64,000 nt of DNA from Bugula neritina. Lineage: Eukaryota > Bryozoa > Gymnolaemata > Cheilostomatida > Bugulidae. The position numbers were made by a program, and so were the translations under genes. Positions 11,467-23,105 of the stretch are shown here, in pieces; position 1 is the stretch's first letter, and each line of letters opens with the position of its first letter. The stretch lies in NCBI GenBank assembly GCA_964035545.1, contig OZ037766.1:600501-664500 (forward strand), read 5' to 3'. The notes beneath the pieces are model-generated. The model searched no databases, was not told the origin of the DNA, and saw only the letters and a program-made list of their open reading frames with translations.

Positions 11467-12309
11467 TATTGATTCAAGACTAATGAAACCTAAACGTATT
11501 TAAATATTTGAGATTGGCAGTCATCATGTATTACTTTAAAAGTTATCTGCTCATTTTGTTTTGTGGTTATAACAAAAAGTGAGGTGGATGTTCATATTCA
11601 ATACTATATTCATATTGTATAAAACATAGCACAGAAAATTTTATTTAGAAAAAATACCTGTTGGACTTACTGTAAGAAAGTTAAAGATAATTAGTAAAAT
11701 TCAAAGTGTGCTATTACTTGCAATAGAATAAAATTTAGATATGCCGTTTGAAACTATTTCAGATCATTTTATAAGTAGGTAAATAAAATAATAGTAAAAG
11801 ACAACATCTTGGTAAATAATAGTATTTAGAATTCTTATTAATACAATACCAGAGGAGCAATCCAATACATCTGACTCCACAAGTTAGGTATTTTTACTGC
11901 TATGAAGTTTCATACATGTCATAAGTTGCCTTTATACCTTTACAAGTTTCAGTCATAAATTCAATTTGGCCGAGTTGAAATTTCTCCGAGCTGCATTGCA
12001 TTGTAAAAGCCACTCGTAAAATTTGTTGTTTTGTGATAACTTAATCGGCCGATTTCAGAATAACACTCAACACTCCTTTTAAACATTGTTATTTAGTTAT
12101 GACTTTGATGATTAAATGACGTACTCACATGTTAATAATCATATTGCCTACGCCTTCTCAATTATCGCGAGCAGCTCCAAAATGGCCGTCACAGTCGAGT
12201 TTCGACTGTAATCTGTCATGCCCATTAAGGGTTACCCGAACAAGCATTATTAACTGAAACTCGGAACTTTTTTCAGCAGAGGTATAAATGCAACTTATGA
12301 GATTCACAG

Positions 12310-12315
12310 TTTAAT
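12310..12315 (-). terminator. Candidate poly(A) signal ATTAAA
   Basis: An ATTAAA hexamer lies on the minus strand about 25 bases past the stop codon of the PAN/fucolectin-like gene, the first signal-like hexamer downstream. Confidence 0.45.
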
Positions 12316-12340
12316 AAAAACAGATGAGACTTCTCAGTGT

Positions 12341-13810
12341 TTATCTACCAGATACAACAGCGTTTATATTGATTTCATAAATGCCAAAGTATTCTTTTTC
12401 CATCGTTTGAACTTGAAAAAATCGACCGCGGATAGCTTTGGTGCAAGAGAAAAGCTGAGCTACTTTACTTTGAATAGTAAGACCGACTGTGTTTGCACAG
12501 ATCAGACTTTCGTCATATTCCTCATTGATGTCAGTTCCCAGTAGTTGATCTTCTGTCATTGCCACAACCAGAACTATGGTGCTCCAACCATCAGTCTTAC
12601 TATGATCTAAAGGGAGTTTTGTTTTTAGTGTTTTCATAAATTTCAGGTGTAGAGAAATCTTAAGTATCTTCAACTTGTATGCTAATATGCAAACTTTGTT
12701 GAGCATTTAAAATTCTCTGTAAATATTTCTTATACTCTAAACTTTTATTTCAACATAAACATACGTGTTTTTTGGAGTGTTTGATTTAGACTGATTAGTC
12801 TATTAAAAGATGGAAAATTAAAAAAAAATGAAAATAGCCACCAAATGCTCACATAGCATTGAAAGTTTAGCATAACAAAGTTGTTGCTGTTTTCTCTTGA
12901 GTAATCAATGTGGCATATTTTGCTTATTTGCTCTCTTACAAAGTAACAGTGTCCTAGTAGTTTTTTTAATAACTTTTCAGTTCATACAATACAAGTTAAT
13001 TATTCTACATCGGAGTTTGACATACTTGTAACAACAATAACATGTTGCAATTTAGGGAATATTTGAATGACCTTTTAGAGGTATGATGTTTGCTGAGATG
13101 ATGCAGTGAGGGCTCAGCAGGTCTATTCTCCACCATGATCTAAAGCTTTGTGTTGTACTAGATGTTGTGCTTGTATCACCATCAATCGCTAGCTCAGGAG
13201 TGTTTGACTTCCATTGACTGGATTGAGAAGTTGTCTTACCTATATCAACAAGAAATTTAGTATGCCAACAGAAAATATGGAATAAACAACAAAATATATC
13301 AATCAACGCAAATAGAAATATGGTTTTCTGTTTATGATGTCACATTTCATCCTCTATTCGGTGACCAATCACACTTGAAACCATGAAAAGTTGTGTTCTG
13401 TGAGCTACGTGCTCAAATAATTTATAAAAGTAATTATTCTGTACAACCTTTTTGAGCATCCAAACCTCTGTTAAATAATTGCAATACTGACCACTGGTTA
13501 TAGTGCTGTCCAAATCTAGTGTTGACACAACATAGCCTGTTGCCCTGATTAGATTTGTCGATTTGGTGTCACCACTAACGCAGTTAGCTAGGCCACACGT
13601 CTTTAGGGGCTCACTATACGTGAATCCAAGACAATCCCGGTCCTTAGCACACAAGTAGCTGCAAGTTTCAGCAGATGATGCACTTATGTTGAAATAGTTT
13701 TCATGTGAGTCGAGGTTAGCTGGGTGGTAGGTGATATGCTGCCAGGTGGCGTGTATTACCCTATCTCTTATTATCAGCAACAGAAGGAGGCAGCACTCTG
13801 TAACATTCAT
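12341..13810 (-). CDS. Secreted PAN/apple plus fucolectin-like (F5/8C-type) protein
   Basis: Three exons, 13492-13810, 13072-13239 and 12341-12606, join in phase to 250 residues. Start: ATG at 13810 (MNVTECCLLLLLIIRDR), a short hydrophobic signal peptide. Residues about 25-95 are a PAN/apple domain (AETCSYLCAKDRDCLGFTYS, then a CGLANCVSG pair). From about 107 on comes a fucolectin-type discoidin fold: GKTTSQSSQWKSNTPELAID, the SWWRIDLLSP core, a CANTV...FSC cysteine pair, RGRFFQVQ and the closing FGIYEININAV. Such proteins bind glycans outside the cell, often in immunity or adhesion; the ligand is not known here. The exon 1 donor is GTCAGT and the exon 2 donor GTCATT, both usable but weak. 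The fucose-binding residues cannot be assigned with confidence. Confidence 0.8.
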
Positions 13811-14639
13811 GAGCTGACTTATAAGCAATATCTATGGAGTTAATAACCTTCATAAGATTGAGTTAGTTGTAATGTTTAGTGCTCTGAACATTAGTTTAAC
13901 ATACTTATACGCTAGTCACTATGCCTTCTCATTATAGATAATCTTATCTGCCTAAGTTTTCACCAAAATGATTTATACCTGGTTTAGCTTATGAACTTTG
14001 GTTACCAGAGAGTATTTAACGAATATCATTCAAGTATTCTGTGTCTACTTTGAACTTGAATCATTTCCTCAAATGTTTAAACTGATTCAAGTTCGTAGCA
14101 CTTTTTAGCCGAGTCTAGATTTTGTTCAAGTTTTTTTTTTATTTTAATGTAAGACTTAACAAAACCAGTTTTAGTCATAAAAGCCTCTAAAGCCCTGCTT
14201 CCTCAGGGAGGTTTGTATGCGAGGTGTTAGAAGTCTCTCACTTTACGAATAAACCAGCCCCACATGCTATAAACAACTCACTTTGTATACTTCTGTTCCT
14301 CATCATTCCTTTGGCTCTGGTGTCTTTGCAGATTGCTGTGGCTTTTTGGAAAAATATCGATACGAAATGTTTTAAATCAAAAATACTTGTTTGAATTAGA
14401 TATTGATTGGAAATGAATACATTCAAAAGGAGGTTTGTTTCTTTCACGTGTAGTGATGAAATATTAATGGACCTGATCAAGTAACAAATTCTCTCCTTTG
14501 ACATTATATTCATGGTACTTTCTTTAAACTTCCAAGACGAAACACATTCTATTTCAATAAATGCTTCAAATCATATTGAAAGAGTCACCAAATCCTTCAT
14601 CTTAGGAATCTGACTGTAGAAGTGTGTTCAGTTAATCTG
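13811..14639. other. No gene supported
   Basis: Upstream flank of the PAN/fucolectin-like gene. AT-rich, with a T run at 14131-14140. An open frame at 14238-14513 (minus) shows no recognisable domain or splice context. Confidence 0.4.
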
Positions 14640-15075
14640 CATCCATAACCAGTAACCATGTGATAGGGTCGTAGAGTAAACTACATACATAACCAGTAAC
14701 CATGTGATAGTGTCGTAGAGTAAACTACATACATAACCAGTAACCATGTGATAGGGTCGTAGGGTAAACTACATCCATAACCAGTAACCATGTGATAGGG
14801 TCGTAGAGTAAACTACATCCATAACCAGTAACCATGTGATAGGGTCGTAGAGTAAACTACATCCATAACCAGTAACCATGTGATAGGGTCGTAGAGTAAA
14901 CTACATCCATAACCAGTAACCATGTGATAGAGTCGTAGGGTAAACTACATCCATAACCAGTAACCATGTGATAGGGTCGTAGGGTAAACTACATCCATAA
15001 CCAGTAACCATGTGATAGGGTCGTAGGGTAAACTACATCCATAACCAGTAACCATGTGATAGGGTCATAGGGTAA
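14640..15075. repeat. 44-bp minisatellite, about 10 copies
   Basis: Highly uniform unit of 44 bp containing CCATAACCAGTAACCATGTG and GTCGTAGAGTAAACTACAT. Copies differ by single bases (GAGTAA/GGGTAA, CCATAA/ACATAA), suggesting recent expansion. It stands alone between genes. Confidence 0.95.
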
Positions 15076-16654
15076 ATCAACAGATATTTATTATTACATT
15101 TGGTTTCGTGCTGCCATAACTTCTATCATTGGAGTTATCTTGTCATCTCTCATATCTACGGGGAAATTCTCTTCAGATATAGATGACTATATAGGAAGCT
15201 GTTATATTATTCACATGGTCATAGTGACATATTAATCTCCCTAAACCAAATTGTTGCAAAATTTCTGCTCAAGGAACTGCTTTCCCAGTTTATAGCTTCT
15301 TTTTTGCCAACTTTAAAGATAGCTCGCTACTAATATAGCTTAACTGTATATATACTCAAACTTTTGTTTGTAATATTTGGCTATGAAATTGAATACCGTA
15401 ATGGTTATTTATCATTTGCATTAAATATCGATAACGTAGCATATTAATATCAAACTAAAGAAAATTCGATATTTATGTTATTTATTTGTTAAATAAATAT
15501 TTGTGAAGTTACATGTTATTTGATGTCTCCTTTAACATGAATAAAACATGTCGTATTTGTGAAATGTTGAGTAAAAGAACGGTAAATCAAATTACATGCT
15601 CAAATACAACTTGTAAACCCATATGCTTTCACATTTGAACAATAAAATACACCAGAATTTGCGCTATCAAAATTCATGTTTCAAACAAACAGATGAAGTT
15701 TCAATATTTGTATTCATGAAATATTGTTTTAAGAATTTCTCGAGTATTTAATCATCAGATATTACTAATAATTTATTCATATGTTTGAGTCAATTGTAAA
15801 CATTTGCAATAATTTTATTCAAAGACAAAAACCAACAATAATTTTCAAAATCAATTCATTACATTTGTATACCTAGAAAATATTATAGTATTACGCAATT
15901 TACAAAAATATTGGAATTTATATATGACTGGTAATAATGAGTGCATCATACAAAAATAATGTTTATTACGAAATAGAATGTCATTTTAGCTAGCCAAATC
16001 TACAACAGCTGTTCTCTGTGTGAAAGTGAGAAATCTTTTGAGAATAGTTGCTAGTTGAGAGTGAAAACAAAAAAATAACTTGTAGTATTAGAGAAAAATT
16101 AATTTTCATGCATTGTAAAACTCTTTAATTTCTAAAACTGAACGTTTGGAACTGCAAATTTTCAGACATGGTTATTTCCACATTTCAAAATCTGTTGTCT
16201 TGTTAGCTGTGAGAAACTCACAATTTCTACACTATACTATGATAATATATAATATATAATACCTACACTATGCACTATACTATAATAATATATTATATAT
16301 AATACCTAGACTATACACTATACTATGATAATATGTTCAATACAGCACTCATTTACTGATATGCCAGCAGCTGACACATGATGGGGAACTTCACACTGTT
16401 CACCCCAGAAGTCTTGAGCGGTATGGTAGATAATTACATTTAGAGTGGAGTAATTACAATGTAGTTGGTATGATGCTGTCATGTGGGGTGTTATAATTAT
16501 ATTATGTATAGTAATATAGTAACAACAATGTATCTATTATTATATTAGTTGGGGTAGTTTAGGCCACAGAGTAAGGTTCTGTGTTTGTGAGAGTTTATCT
16601 CCTAATGCCTTCAGTTAACTGTGATGTGAAGCTGTATGTATGTGGAGTATAAGT
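15076..16654. other. No gene supported
   Basis: Very AT-rich. An imperfect duplicated TATATAATACCTA-type segment lies at about 16235-16335. No exon could be supported on either strand. It may hold the promoter and 5' UTR exon of the TARP-like gene, but neither was identifiable. Confidence 0.4.
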
Positions 16655-18005
16655 AAGTACTGTATAGTAATAGTAAGTACTGTATAGTAATAGTAAGTAC
16701 TGTATAGTAATAGTAAGTACTGTATAATAATAGTAAGTACTGTATAGTAAGTACTGTATAGTAATAGTAAGTACTGTATAGTAATAGTAAGTACTGTATA
16801 GTAATAGTAAGTATTGTATAGTAATAGTAAGTACTGTATAGTAATAGTAAGTACTGTATAGTAATAGTACTGTATAGTAATAGTAAGTACTGTGTAGTAA
16901 TAGTACTGTATAATAATAGTAAGTAATGTATAGTAATAGTAAGTACTGTATAGTAATAGTAAGTACTGTATAGTAATAGTAAGTACTGTATAGTAATAGT
17001 AAGTACTGTATAGTAATAGTAAGTATTGTATAGTAATAGTAAGTACTGTATAGTAATAGTAAGTACTGTATAGTAATAGTAAGTACTGTATAGTAATAGT
17101 ACTGTATAGTAATAGTAAGTACTGTATAGTAATAGTACTGTATAGTAATAGTAAGTACTGTATAGTAATAGTACTGTATAGTAATAGTAAGTACTGTATA
17201 GTAATAGTAAGTATTGTATAGTAATAGTAAGTACTGTATAGTAATAGTAAGTACTGTATAGTAATAGTAAGTACTGTATAGTAATAGTACTGTATAGTAA
17301 TAGTACTGTATAGTAATAGTAAGTACTGTATAGTAATAGTAAGTACTGTATAGTAATAGTAAGTATTGTATAGTAATAGTAAGTACTGTATAGTAATAGT
17401 AAGTACTGTATAGTAATAGTAAGTACTGTGTAGTAATAGTAAGTACTGTATAGTAATAGTAAGTACTGTATAGTAATAGTAAGTACTGTATAGTAATAGT
17501 AAGTACTGTATAGTAATAGTAAGTACTGTATAGTAATAGTAAGTACTGTATAGTAATAGTACTGTATAGTAATAGTAAGTACTGTATAGTAATAGTAAGT
17601 ACTGTATAGTAATAGTAAGTACTGTGTAGTAATAGTAAGTACTGTATAGTAATAGTAAGTACTGTATAGTAATAGTAAGTACTGTATAGTAATAGTAAGT
17701 ACTGTATAGTAATAGTAAGTACTGTATAGTAATAGTAAGTACTGTATAGTAATAGTAAGTACTGTATAGTAATAGTAAGTACTGTATAGTAAGTACTGTA
17801 TAGTAATAGTAAGTACTGTATAGTAATAGTAAGTATCATATAGTAATAGTAAATACTGTATAGTAATAGTAAGTACTGTATAGTAATAGTAAGTACTGTA
17901 TAGTAATAGTAAGTACTGTATAGTAATAGTAAGTATTGTATAGTAATAGTAAGTACTGTATAGTAATAGTACTGTATAGTAATAGTAAGCACTGTATAGT
18001 AATTT
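16655..18005. repeat. 20-bp minisatellite upstream of TARP-like exon
   Basis: Unit ACTGTATAGTAATAGTAAGT (20 bp) with some 14- and 10-bp short units, about 65 copies. It ends 35 bp before the 3' splice site at 18040. Each full unit contains GTAAGT, a consensus 5' splice site core in the sense of the downstream gene. Confidence 0.95.
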
Positions 18006-18046
18006 AGTAAGTATATAGAGTAAGTATTGGTGTATTTCAGGCAGTG

Positions 18047-18151
18047 ATGAAGGATGCAGTGCTGTTTGGAAAGACGAGAAAGAACTCTGGCTATTCTGAT
18101 GGTTATAGGGGCGTGTCTATCTACGTCCCTTCTGGTTATTGCCATATCTAG
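18047..18151 (+). CDS. Upstream overlapping ORF of the TARP-like mRNA
   Basis: An ATG seven bases before the main start opens a 34-codon frame (MKDAVLFGKT...) that ends at TAG 18149-18151 inside the main coding exon. Its context (AGTGATGA) is weak (G at -3 but A at +4), while the main ATG follows in AGGATGC. It would reduce or gate translation of the main frame if the exon starts at 18041 as the splice acceptor implies. No product function is suggested. Confidence 0.4.
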   Translation: MKDAVLFGKTRKNSGYSDGYRGVSIYVPSGYCHI

Positions 18152-21100
18152 TGACCACTTAGTATACTGTTATGAGAAGTATGGGGGACCTACTGAGGGC
18201 GTCCCCAACCTCCTCCCTAATGTCACAAGCATCTACGTCATGACAAACTTCGGCTACTGGAGGGCTTGCAGTCAGTTCACAGGTTTGGTTATGAAGTAGC
18301 TTTATCTGTTAGCCCTTTCCTGCAGACGTACTTCTATCAGCTCTGCTCACATCTCTATCTGTTCTGGTCACATCTCTATCTGTTTTGGTCACATCTCCAT
18401 CTGTTCTGGTCACATCTCCATCTGTTCTGGTCACATCTCCATCTGTTCTGGTCACATCTCCATCTGTTCTGGTCACATCTCCATCAGTTCTGCTCACATC
18501 TCCATCTGTTCTGGTCACATCTCTATCTGTTCTGGTCACATCTCCATCTGTTCTGGTCACATCTCCATCTGTTCTGGTCACATCTCCATCAGTTCTGCTC
18601 ACATCTCCATCTGTTCTGGTCACATCTCTATCTGGTCTGGTTTGGTTGGACTATTGCTACTCTTCTTGCAGCAAACCACCAAACTCACACAAGTTATCAC
18701 GCTGCAGTTAGCTGTGTGTGTCACTCAGTTGTATTTGAGCAGGAATTTGGAGTTATAGTCTCTCATTCATGTGTATGCCAGAGATACTAGCTTCAATGTG
18801 TGCATCTCTATTGTACGTGGGAGTTATTCTCTCTTCAACCACATTTGTGAGGTATGGGAAAGAGCCTAGAGTGGATTTTATTAGATGTGTGACAGGGAAT
18901 ATGTATGTCTGACAGTGTAGAATATCTAACAAGGTAAGCAGCAGCATTGACTATTATACAACACTGCTGCTGCTGCTGCTACTGCTGCTGCTGCTACTGC
19001 TGCTGCTGCTGGGTAACTGGTTGATCCTGCTGTATCTAATGCTGTATGTCTGTGCTGTCTGACAATGGGTCAAAATTTAACAAAATTCCTCAGCTATCTA
19101 CGTAGTTATGTTACTGTGTCATCAGTACATCATATAGTCATTGACTGTATTTTATTCGAAGAGATAGTTGTGAAAGAACAGAACCTGCGTATTTCTATCT
19201 CTTCCTAGAAAGAACACAACTCCAACATAAACTGAGTAACTGTGAAAGTTCATTACTGTTTCCTTATAACATGGACTGACACCTCACTCTGACACCTCAC
19301 TCTGACACCAGCCAATACCTCACACCGACACCAGATGACACCTCACTGTGACATCAGCTGACACCTCACTGTGGCACCTGCTGACACCTCACTCTGACAC
19401 CAGCTGACACCTCACTCTGACACCAACTGACACCTCACTCTGACACCAGCTGACACCTCACTCTGACACCTATGTTTGTGTCTATTGCCAACACAGTATA
19501 CATGATACTATATTATTTTGTGTCATATTTCAAATCTACCCCTGACTCATTTCACAGATGCCGATGGCACTTCTGTCACATTCTCTGTGAACGTCACGTG
19601 TCACGCTATTCCTTGGCAAGTCTCTAAAAAGGCTGTAGCTGTGGAAAACTCTGAAGGGGAAACAACTCTCACGTCTGCAGTCCTGGGTGAGTATACTGTA
19701 TACTCTGTCATAGCTGTTAGTATACTCTGTCATAACTGTTAGTATACTGTATACTCTGTCATAACTGTTAGTATACTCTGTCATAGCTGTTAGTATACTC
19801 TGTCATAGCTGTTAGTATACTCTGTCATAACTGTTAGTATACTGTATACTCTGTCATAGTTGTAGTCCTAAGATAAGATTGCGTAATGAAACTTTAAAAA
19901 AATTTTCAGTGTTTCACCAGCTTTTTGAGGTAAAATTGAACTTGACTTGGCCAACTTGAAGAACATGACTTGAGAGACTTGAGCAACTTGACTTGTGACA
20001 TAATTTAGTTGTTTTATATTTCACTGCCTGCCTTTACCTTGTGTTATACTCCAGACACTGTTGGTAGTATGTTCAGTTCCCCAGTTGTATTCAGTATGCC
20101 GTTTGACAAGTATGTTGTATTCTATCTCGATTCAAAAATGCTGTACCATTCATCAGGCAATTTCTTTATTCAGATGTAGTAGTTATCTTTCCTTTGTCAT
20201 GATTTTACTTTTAATCAGATAGCTAGATACAAAATGATAAATGTAGTTATAGGTACGTTACTGTTGCAGGACACGTAATGATAAAGGTAGTATTTGCTCT
20301 GACACTAATGGGACTATTCGTGCAGGTGGTTGGTCATGTGACCTGTCTCATTCACCACAGAAGGCAGCGGTCTAACTCCTGTATGTTCATCACCGGCGTG
20401 TGGTACGTCACTTCAGGTGAGTAGTATGTCACCTCAGGTGGGTAGTATGTCACCTCAGGTGGGTGTGGTTATTATATACCGTATACTGTAGTATTATATA
20501 CAGTATACTGTAGTATTATATACAGTATACTGTAGTATTACTCTCTACATTAGTCTATGAACTCATACTTTAACATTACGTGGTGTACCATGACCTTTTA
20601 TAAAGTATTAATAGAACATGTGAAACTTCTCTCTTCATAACATGTCCGTCAACTGCTGACAGACTGTCAGTTGAGCAATATGCTGCCGATTAGGTAATAT
20701 GCTGCCGTGCGTTACCAGCACATGCAGCAGAACGTGAAGTCTGCACATGTGCACAAGTCTAGAGTTATTGTAACTCAGCCCGAGTATCACTCTGTAGTGC
20801 TGACTATTGATTCTGTTATGTGGTTGTAACCTGCGGTGTGTTGGGAGCACCACAGCATCTATTAAATGTTATACAATTTGACATTTCATGTATATTAGTT
20901 GTAATATCAATAAATTAACCAATAAATATGCACCACTATGCAGTTCACGTGAACTTTAGCTGCATTACCACATTATTCCATCCTCTCTGTATTCCATCCT
21001 CTCTGTATTCCATCCTCTCTGTATTCCATCCACTCTGTATTCTATCCTCTCTGTATTCTATCCACTCTGTATTCTATCCTCTCTGTATTCTATCCTCTCT

Positions 21101-22484
21101 GTATTCTATCCTCTTTGTATTCCATCCTCTCTGTATTCCATCCTCTCTGTATTCTATCCACTCTGTATTCCATCCTCTCTGTATTCTATCCTCTCTGTAT
21201 TCCATCCTCTCTGTATTCCATCCTCTCTGTATTCCATCCTCTCTGTATTCTATCCTCTCTGTATTCTATCCTCTCTGTATTCCATCCTCTCTGTATTCCA
21301 TCCTCTCTGTATTCTATCCTCTCTGTATTCCATCCACTCTGTATTCCATTCTCTCTGTATTCTATCCTCTCTGTATTCCATCCTCTCTGTATTCCATCCT
21401 CTCTGTATTCTATCCTCTCTGTATTCTATATTTATCATACATCTGGCGGTTTATGGCCCTTTAGTATGAATTGTAAAATATGGAGTATTTTCAATTATTT
21501 TTACTATTTTATGTCTGTGTAGTATGTATAGTATGCATAGCATGTATATTTAGTATAGTATGTATATTTAGTATAGTATGTATATTTAGTATAGTATGTG
21601 TATGCATTGTATTTATACTGCTGCCAGGACTCGGGCTGCTGGCAGCCATCATCGTGCTGACTGGTTTACTCACGGAGGAGTCGATGAGACAGAAGGAGTT
21701 GCCCGACCATGAAGTTAAACTCTTCAGATATCACTACGCCTCTTCCTTTGTCATCCTCACTCTGTCCTTCTGCTTTGTGGAGACAGCAGCTATTCTCGCA
21801 GTCTATTTATTTATAGTAAGGTGAGTAGAATATTCTATTTATAGTATGGTGAGTAGAATATTCTATTTATAGTAAGGTGAGTAGAATATTCTATTTATAG
21901 TAAGGTGAGTAGAATATTCTATTTATAATAAGGTGAGTAGAATATTCTATTTATAGTATGGCGCGTAGAATATTATATTTATAGTAAGGTGCGTAGAATA
22001 TTCTATTTAGAGTACGGTGAGTAGAATATTCTGTTTATAGTATGGTGAGTGGAATATTCTATTTATAGTAAGGTGAGTAGAATATTCTATTTATAGTACG
22101 GTCTGTTGTAGGTACAAAGTGGCGTACAAGGCCAATCATTCTCATCTCCACGAACTAAAATCCCGGACTCAGCTGGTCGGAGAGTTACTAAATAGACGGA
22201 GAATGAACTCCACCTCCACCACCGAAGGGTCGAGAAGGCCGAGTTATCTCCCCTGCCACACAAACTCTGCGCTCAGGGCAGAAACTAACCACAGCTACGC
22301 CCCTGCCGAGCTGGAGGAGGAGTATCTACGAGCTGGCAATGACCTTCGCCCCTCGAGTGACGGCAGGTGTAATGGTGTGAGGTGCAGTGAGGGGTCCTGT
22401 GAGTTGGTCTCCATACCCCCTCCACCCATGTTCGGTAACACTCCTGTCATCACTGTTCACAGGCAATGCACTACGACAGTCTAA
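18054..22484 (+). CDS. CACNG-like: TARP/CACNG-like four-pass membrane protein with C-terminal PDZ ligand
   Basis: Coding exons 18054-18282, 19558-19686, 20270-20416, 21628-21820 and 22112-22484 join in phase to 356 residues. The first exon begins at an acceptor (18041), so a 5' UTR exon lies upstream. TM1 about 12-32 (LAILMVIGACLSTSLLVIAI). Extracellular loop with N-glycosylation sites (NVT twice) and the claudin-fold signature GYWRACSQ plus a second Cys (VNVTCHAI). TM2 about 123-145, TM3 about 158-184, TM4 about 207-231. The cytoplasmic tail of about 125 residues is Ser/Arg-rich and ends CTTTV, a class I PDZ ligand like that of type I TARPs. Family roles: AMPA-receptor auxiliary subunits (stargazin group) or calcium-channel gamma subunits. 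The long tail and PDZ end favour TARP-like; a TMEM114-type claudin relative is less likely. Confidence 0.85.
18339..18640. repeat. 21-bp minisatellite in TARP-like intron
   Basis: About 14 copies of a 21-bp unit, CACATCTCCATCTGTTCTGG plus T, starting about 55 bp after the donor at 18282. It is open in several frames on both strands because the period is a multiple of three. Confidence 0.95.
18963..19012. repeat. (CTG)n microsatellite with CTA interruptions
   Basis: About 16 triplets of CTG interrupted by two CTA triplets, in an intron of the TARP-like gene. Confidence 0.95.
19262..19470. repeat. 23-bp minisatellite in TARP-like intron
   Basis: About eight or nine diverged copies of TGACACCTCACTCTGACACC followed by AGC, ending about 90 bp before the acceptor at 19557. 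Confidence 0.85.
19687..19859. repeat. 22-bp minisatellite starting at the 5' splice site (19686)
   Basis: Units of GTATACTCTGTCATAACTGT plus TA, mixed with a GTATACTGTATACTC variant, begin directly at the donor GTGAGTATACTG. About seven units. Confidence 0.9.
20409..20464. repeat. 21-bp repeat duplicating the exon end and 5' splice site
   Basis: Three copies of CACYTCAGGTGRGTAGTATG plus T. The first contains the real junction TCAG|GTGAGT at 20416/20417; the next two carry TCAG|GTGGGT at 20437/20438 and 20458/20459. Confidence 0.9.
20472..20540. repeat. 22-bp repeat, three copies
   Basis: Three copies of a unit containing TATTATATACAGTATACTG, following the 21-bp repeat in the same intron. 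Confidence 0.85.
20975..21430. repeat. 16-bp minisatellite in TARP-like intron
   Basis: About 28 copies of TCTGTATTCCATCCTC with CCATCC/CTATCC and CCTC/CACT alternatives. It produces long false open frames on both strands. Confidence 0.95.
21545..21600. repeat. 18-bp repeat TATATTTAGTATAGTATG
   Basis: Three copies just upstream of the acceptor at 21627 of the TARP-like gene. Confidence 0.85.
21793..22100. repeat. 28-bp minisatellite made of the exon 3' end and its donor
   Basis: Ten tandem 28-bp units, each starting GTGAGTAGAATATTC and ending TATTTATAGTAAG or a close variant, so each carries a donor-like AAG|GTGAGT. The first junction (21820/21821) is the real splice site, and the exon end TATTTATAGTAAG is itself part of the pattern. 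The remaining intron is only GTCTGTTGTAG, so essentially the whole 291-bp intron is array. Confidence 0.95.
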
Positions 22485-22627
22485 ATACTCAAAGTTATAT
22501 ACATTTTAACTCTTTTAGCTTTTCTTGTTTTATCAACTACTTCCTTTTTGTGTAAATATTTAGTATTTCTGTTTCAGAGAGTTTTTGTTAATTTTTTTCA
22601 AAAGAAAATTATGTTTTCGGTGGTTGA

Positions 22628-22633
22628 AATAAA
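22628..22633 (+). terminator. Poly(A) signal AATAAA of the TARP-like gene
   Basis: Canonical hexamer 144 bases after the stop codon, at a normal position for a short 3' UTR. Confidence 0.75.
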
Positions 22634-22654
22634 GTTATTTTCAGCTTTTAACTT

Positions 22655-23105
22655 AGAATTTAGTATTTGATGGCAAAGCTATAAACTAGATATAGGTGGA
22701 GCTATAAACTAGATATAGGCGGAGCTATAAACTAGATATAGGTGGAGCTATAAACTAGATATAGGCGGAGCTATAAACTAGATATAGGTGGGGCTATAAA
22801 CTAGATATAGGCGGAGCTATAAACTAGATATAGGTGGAGCTATAAACTAGATATAGGCGGAGCTATAAACTAGATATAGGTGGAGCTATAAACTAGATAT
22901 AGGTGGAGCTATAAACTAGATATAGGTGGAGCTATAAACTAAATATGGGTGGAGCTATAAACTAGATATAGGCGGAGCTATGAACTAGATATAGGTGGAG
23001 CTATAAACTAGATATAGGTGGAGCTATAAACTAGTTATAGGCGGAGCTATAAACTAGATATAGGCGGAGCTACAAACTAGATGTAGGTGGAGCTATAAAC
23101 TAAAT
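22655..23105. repeat. 23-bp minisatellite just past the TARP-like 3' end
   Basis: About 19 copies of a 23-bp unit (CTAGATATAGGTGGAGCTAT plus AAA), alternating GGTGG/GGCGG in part of the array, which suggests a 46-bp higher-order unit there. Confidence 0.95.

Noticed and set aside
11147-11503. 118-codon frame
   Set aside because: Lies in the MITE and its interleaved repeats; no domain.
14640-15075. Regular 44-bp array resembling a CRISPR array
   Set aside because: No unique spacers; the whole unit repeats. Animal minisatellite.
16595-18145. 516-codon minus-strand frame (LLLYSTYYYYTVL repeats)
   Set aside because: Product of the 20-bp array, antisense to the TARP-like gene; no unique sequence of coding character.
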